In this document: positions 62,091 to 64,000 of the stretch, one piece after another
Layout: every line of letters starts with the position of its first letter
How positions within the stretch are numbered: the first letter of the stretch is position 1
From: Istiophorus platypterus
Lineage: Eukaryota; Chordata; Actinopteri; Istiophoriformes; Istiophoridae
Direction of reading: 5' to 3'
Assembly (NCBI GenBank): GCA_016859345.1
Contig: CM029118.1
Coordinates: 27,772,001-27,836,000, forward strand
DNA: 64,000 nt
Position numbers and translations under genes: made by a program
The notes under the pieces: model-generated
Database searches by the model: none
What the model was told of the DNA's origin: nothing
Seen by the model: only the letters and a program-made list of their open reading frames with translations

Positions 62091-64000
62091 ATTTTTTTTA
62101 AGTTTTACTTAATCAGGAGCAAAAATGGAAGTAAGACCTTTGAGTGAGCGTCCACATCAGAGATTGCAGTTTGCATATTGTCACCTGCCAGCGTCAACAC
62201 TGGTTTCTTCGAACCATGACCATGATCCTAAATAAGTATAAGTCACCCATAAGCTATAGAGAAAGCAGATCAGATAAAGAGTCTTTTTTTTAAAAAAACG
62301 CATGGGTTTTTTTGAAGGGCAACGCACAAATTTTGTCCTATACAATGGACGTGTTGTTAGTAAGTTTCCAAGGCATGAACATGCGAGATTGTGTATACAT
62401 TTAGACTAGCACATTGTTACATACCTATCCTGTACCGTGCCATTTCATTGCTAAAAAAATCTTACACTGTGGCTTTAGAGGATATGGGTTCGTTGGCACC
62501 AGTGTTCCTAGGATTTTTTAGGGGATCACGAAATTGAAACAGCAGTAGTTTCCCTTCAGTCACACACGTGTGTCACTAATGTCTGTGCTACTGCCACAAT
62601 CAGCAAAAAAGAGCTTACAGTGACAATATCAATGAGTTACAATGCATAGGTAGGTAGGCGTGGGGGATGAAGGTGGGGGCAAGAGATCTGCGTCTGAATA
62701 AGAACCAGTTTCTCTTTCTACTCCTCTTTTTCCCTCTTCTCTTCACCTTGTCCCCCTGTCTTGGTCAATAAAACATTAAAAAAGCATTTTGTTTAAAGCG
62801 TTGTACTCAATAAGTCTGTAGCTGGTGGACATGAAAGGCTTGGAAATACTCATTGTTCTTCATTGTCAGTTGCTGCCCTCTCCATTTGACAGTATACTGT
62901 AATATTAAACACAATTTAGCAGCCAGGCAGGTTCCTTCGATTCAGCTCCTTCAAAACCACTGTGACTGATTTCAGGCGAATTTTTAAAATCCTTTTGGAG
63001 CTGCTTTGAATTGTTTAAAATGTCAAATTATGCAAATCACTTCTGACCTCTTTAGAATCATGAAACGCAGCATACAATCAAACTTAAATTTGAGTTGAGT
63101 ATGAATAAAAAATTGAAAAAATACACCTCTGGTTTAACACTTCCTATTCAGACAATAGTGACAAAAGTAGACAAAAGTGCACAATCAATCTCCCACATTT
63201 GAGGTTGTAGAGAAATTTTGGCTGACGTCTGTGTTAGAGCAGGCCAAGATAAAAGTACAGCATGTGGTACATTAGCATACCTAAAAGTCGCACTTTAATT
63301 GGTTTCAGATTACAGTTAATTGATTTAGCTGATAGTTTTAAAGCTCCTAAAGATAATTAAGTGCAGTGTTGAGAATTCTGATATGTTGACATTTTGAGAA
63401 TGAACAACCTGTAATGTGTGGGTACAACATACCGTTAACTAACATCTTAATCATGCAAATTGAAAACACGGCAGTTTTAATTATCACCGGTCGAATCATT
63501 GGTCCTCATTAATTACATTTGGCTTATTTATTCACATTCACATATCCATTTCACTTACTTCCCAATTATGCAGGACAGTCCTCAGACCCCTGCTGATATA
63601 ATAAACAGTAATTCCATTCCTGCTTCATTAGGGGATGCATGTAAAAAGACATTGAGGGAATGGAGGGACAAATGAGTTTCCAAGGTTGAAGAGCTGCAGC
63701 AACAAGAATCAGAATTGATTATTAGACTTTCTTAATACTCACATATTCACGTATACAGAGTCTCCTGTAGGGGCATTGAAATGTGTGGCGAGAAGGTTCG
63801 ACTTACATCTCTCGTGACACGAATGAACTATATTGTCTGCAGCCCACCCAAAATTATTTTTAAAAAGACTGAGAAAAACATACTAAGCAAACTTAAGAAA
63901 ACAAGGTAGATCAGCAAATGTTGAATTAGGAAGCATTAATTAACTGAACCAATTAAAAAATTAAAATTTGTTGATACTATTGGGGTTTGAGGATTGAATT

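Larger units (their letters stand above)
59341..64000. other. 5' flanking non-coding region of cdh8
   Basis: No exon or RNA gene is recognisable. The region contains a decayed LINE 3' end, a decayed Tc1-like transposon, and a TAAT-rich segment at 63280-63570 that may be regulatory. Open frames here (for example 59700-59885 and 60933-61121) are short and unlike known proteins. Confidence 0.6.

Overview
This is a vertebrate nuclear genome window and almost certainly from a ray-finned (teleost, probably percomorph) fish. It is AT-rich, mostly non-coding, and has canonical GT-AG introns, abundant microsatellites, and remnants of LINE-type retrotransposons, Tc1/mariner-like elements and small non-autonomous repeats that are typical of fish. 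There are no bacterial-style operons, rRNA, tRNA or CRISPR arrays.

One protein-coding gene can be supported: the 5' part of a type II classical cadherin on the minus strand, best matched to cadherin-8 (cdh8). Two coding exons are clear. The first (56325-56582, with upstream 5'UTR in the same exon to about 56836) encodes the start methionine, signal peptide, short prodomain, furin site and the start of EC1 with the type II double-tryptophan arm. The second (25200-25494, 295 bp) encodes the rest of EC1 up to the EC1-EC2 calcium linker and the first residues of EC2. The junctions fit: exon 2 ends in phase 0 on a GTGAGT donor, and exon 3 opens after a pyrimidine-rich TTGTAG acceptor and ends in phase 1 on a GTGAGT donor. 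A good donor at 58828-58827 within CpG-rich sequence suggests a non-coding first exon and promoter at about 58829-59340.

Layout, left to right: 1-25199 is the start of the next cdh8 intron (exon 4 not seen), with a LINE 3' fragment (17300-18075), a tandemly duplicated repeat module carrying a consensus CTCF-like site (22640-23390), and a polypurine tract beside a C-rich/CAC tract (23464-23762). 25200-25494 is exon 3. 25495-56324 is a 30.8 kb intron with three copies of one small interspersed repeat family (about 30030, 33416 and 40141), a retrotransposon-like tail (46970-47175), a second CTCF-like site, a 63 bp TA run, and a double-octamer palindrome in a candidate enhancer (44283-44305). 56325-56836 is exon 2. 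56837-58828 is intron 1, with a candidate split RE1/NRSF site. 58829-59340 is the putative promoter and first exon. 59341-64000 is upstream flank with a decayed LINE 3' end and a decayed Tc1-like transposon.

The window therefore looks like the regulatory 5' half of a neuronal adhesion gene with very long introns. No new multi-gene system was found. The points most worth checking are regulatory: overlapping uORFs, the split RE1, the POU palindrome and the CTCF-like sites. Conservation, expression and repeat-library matches could not be tested here.
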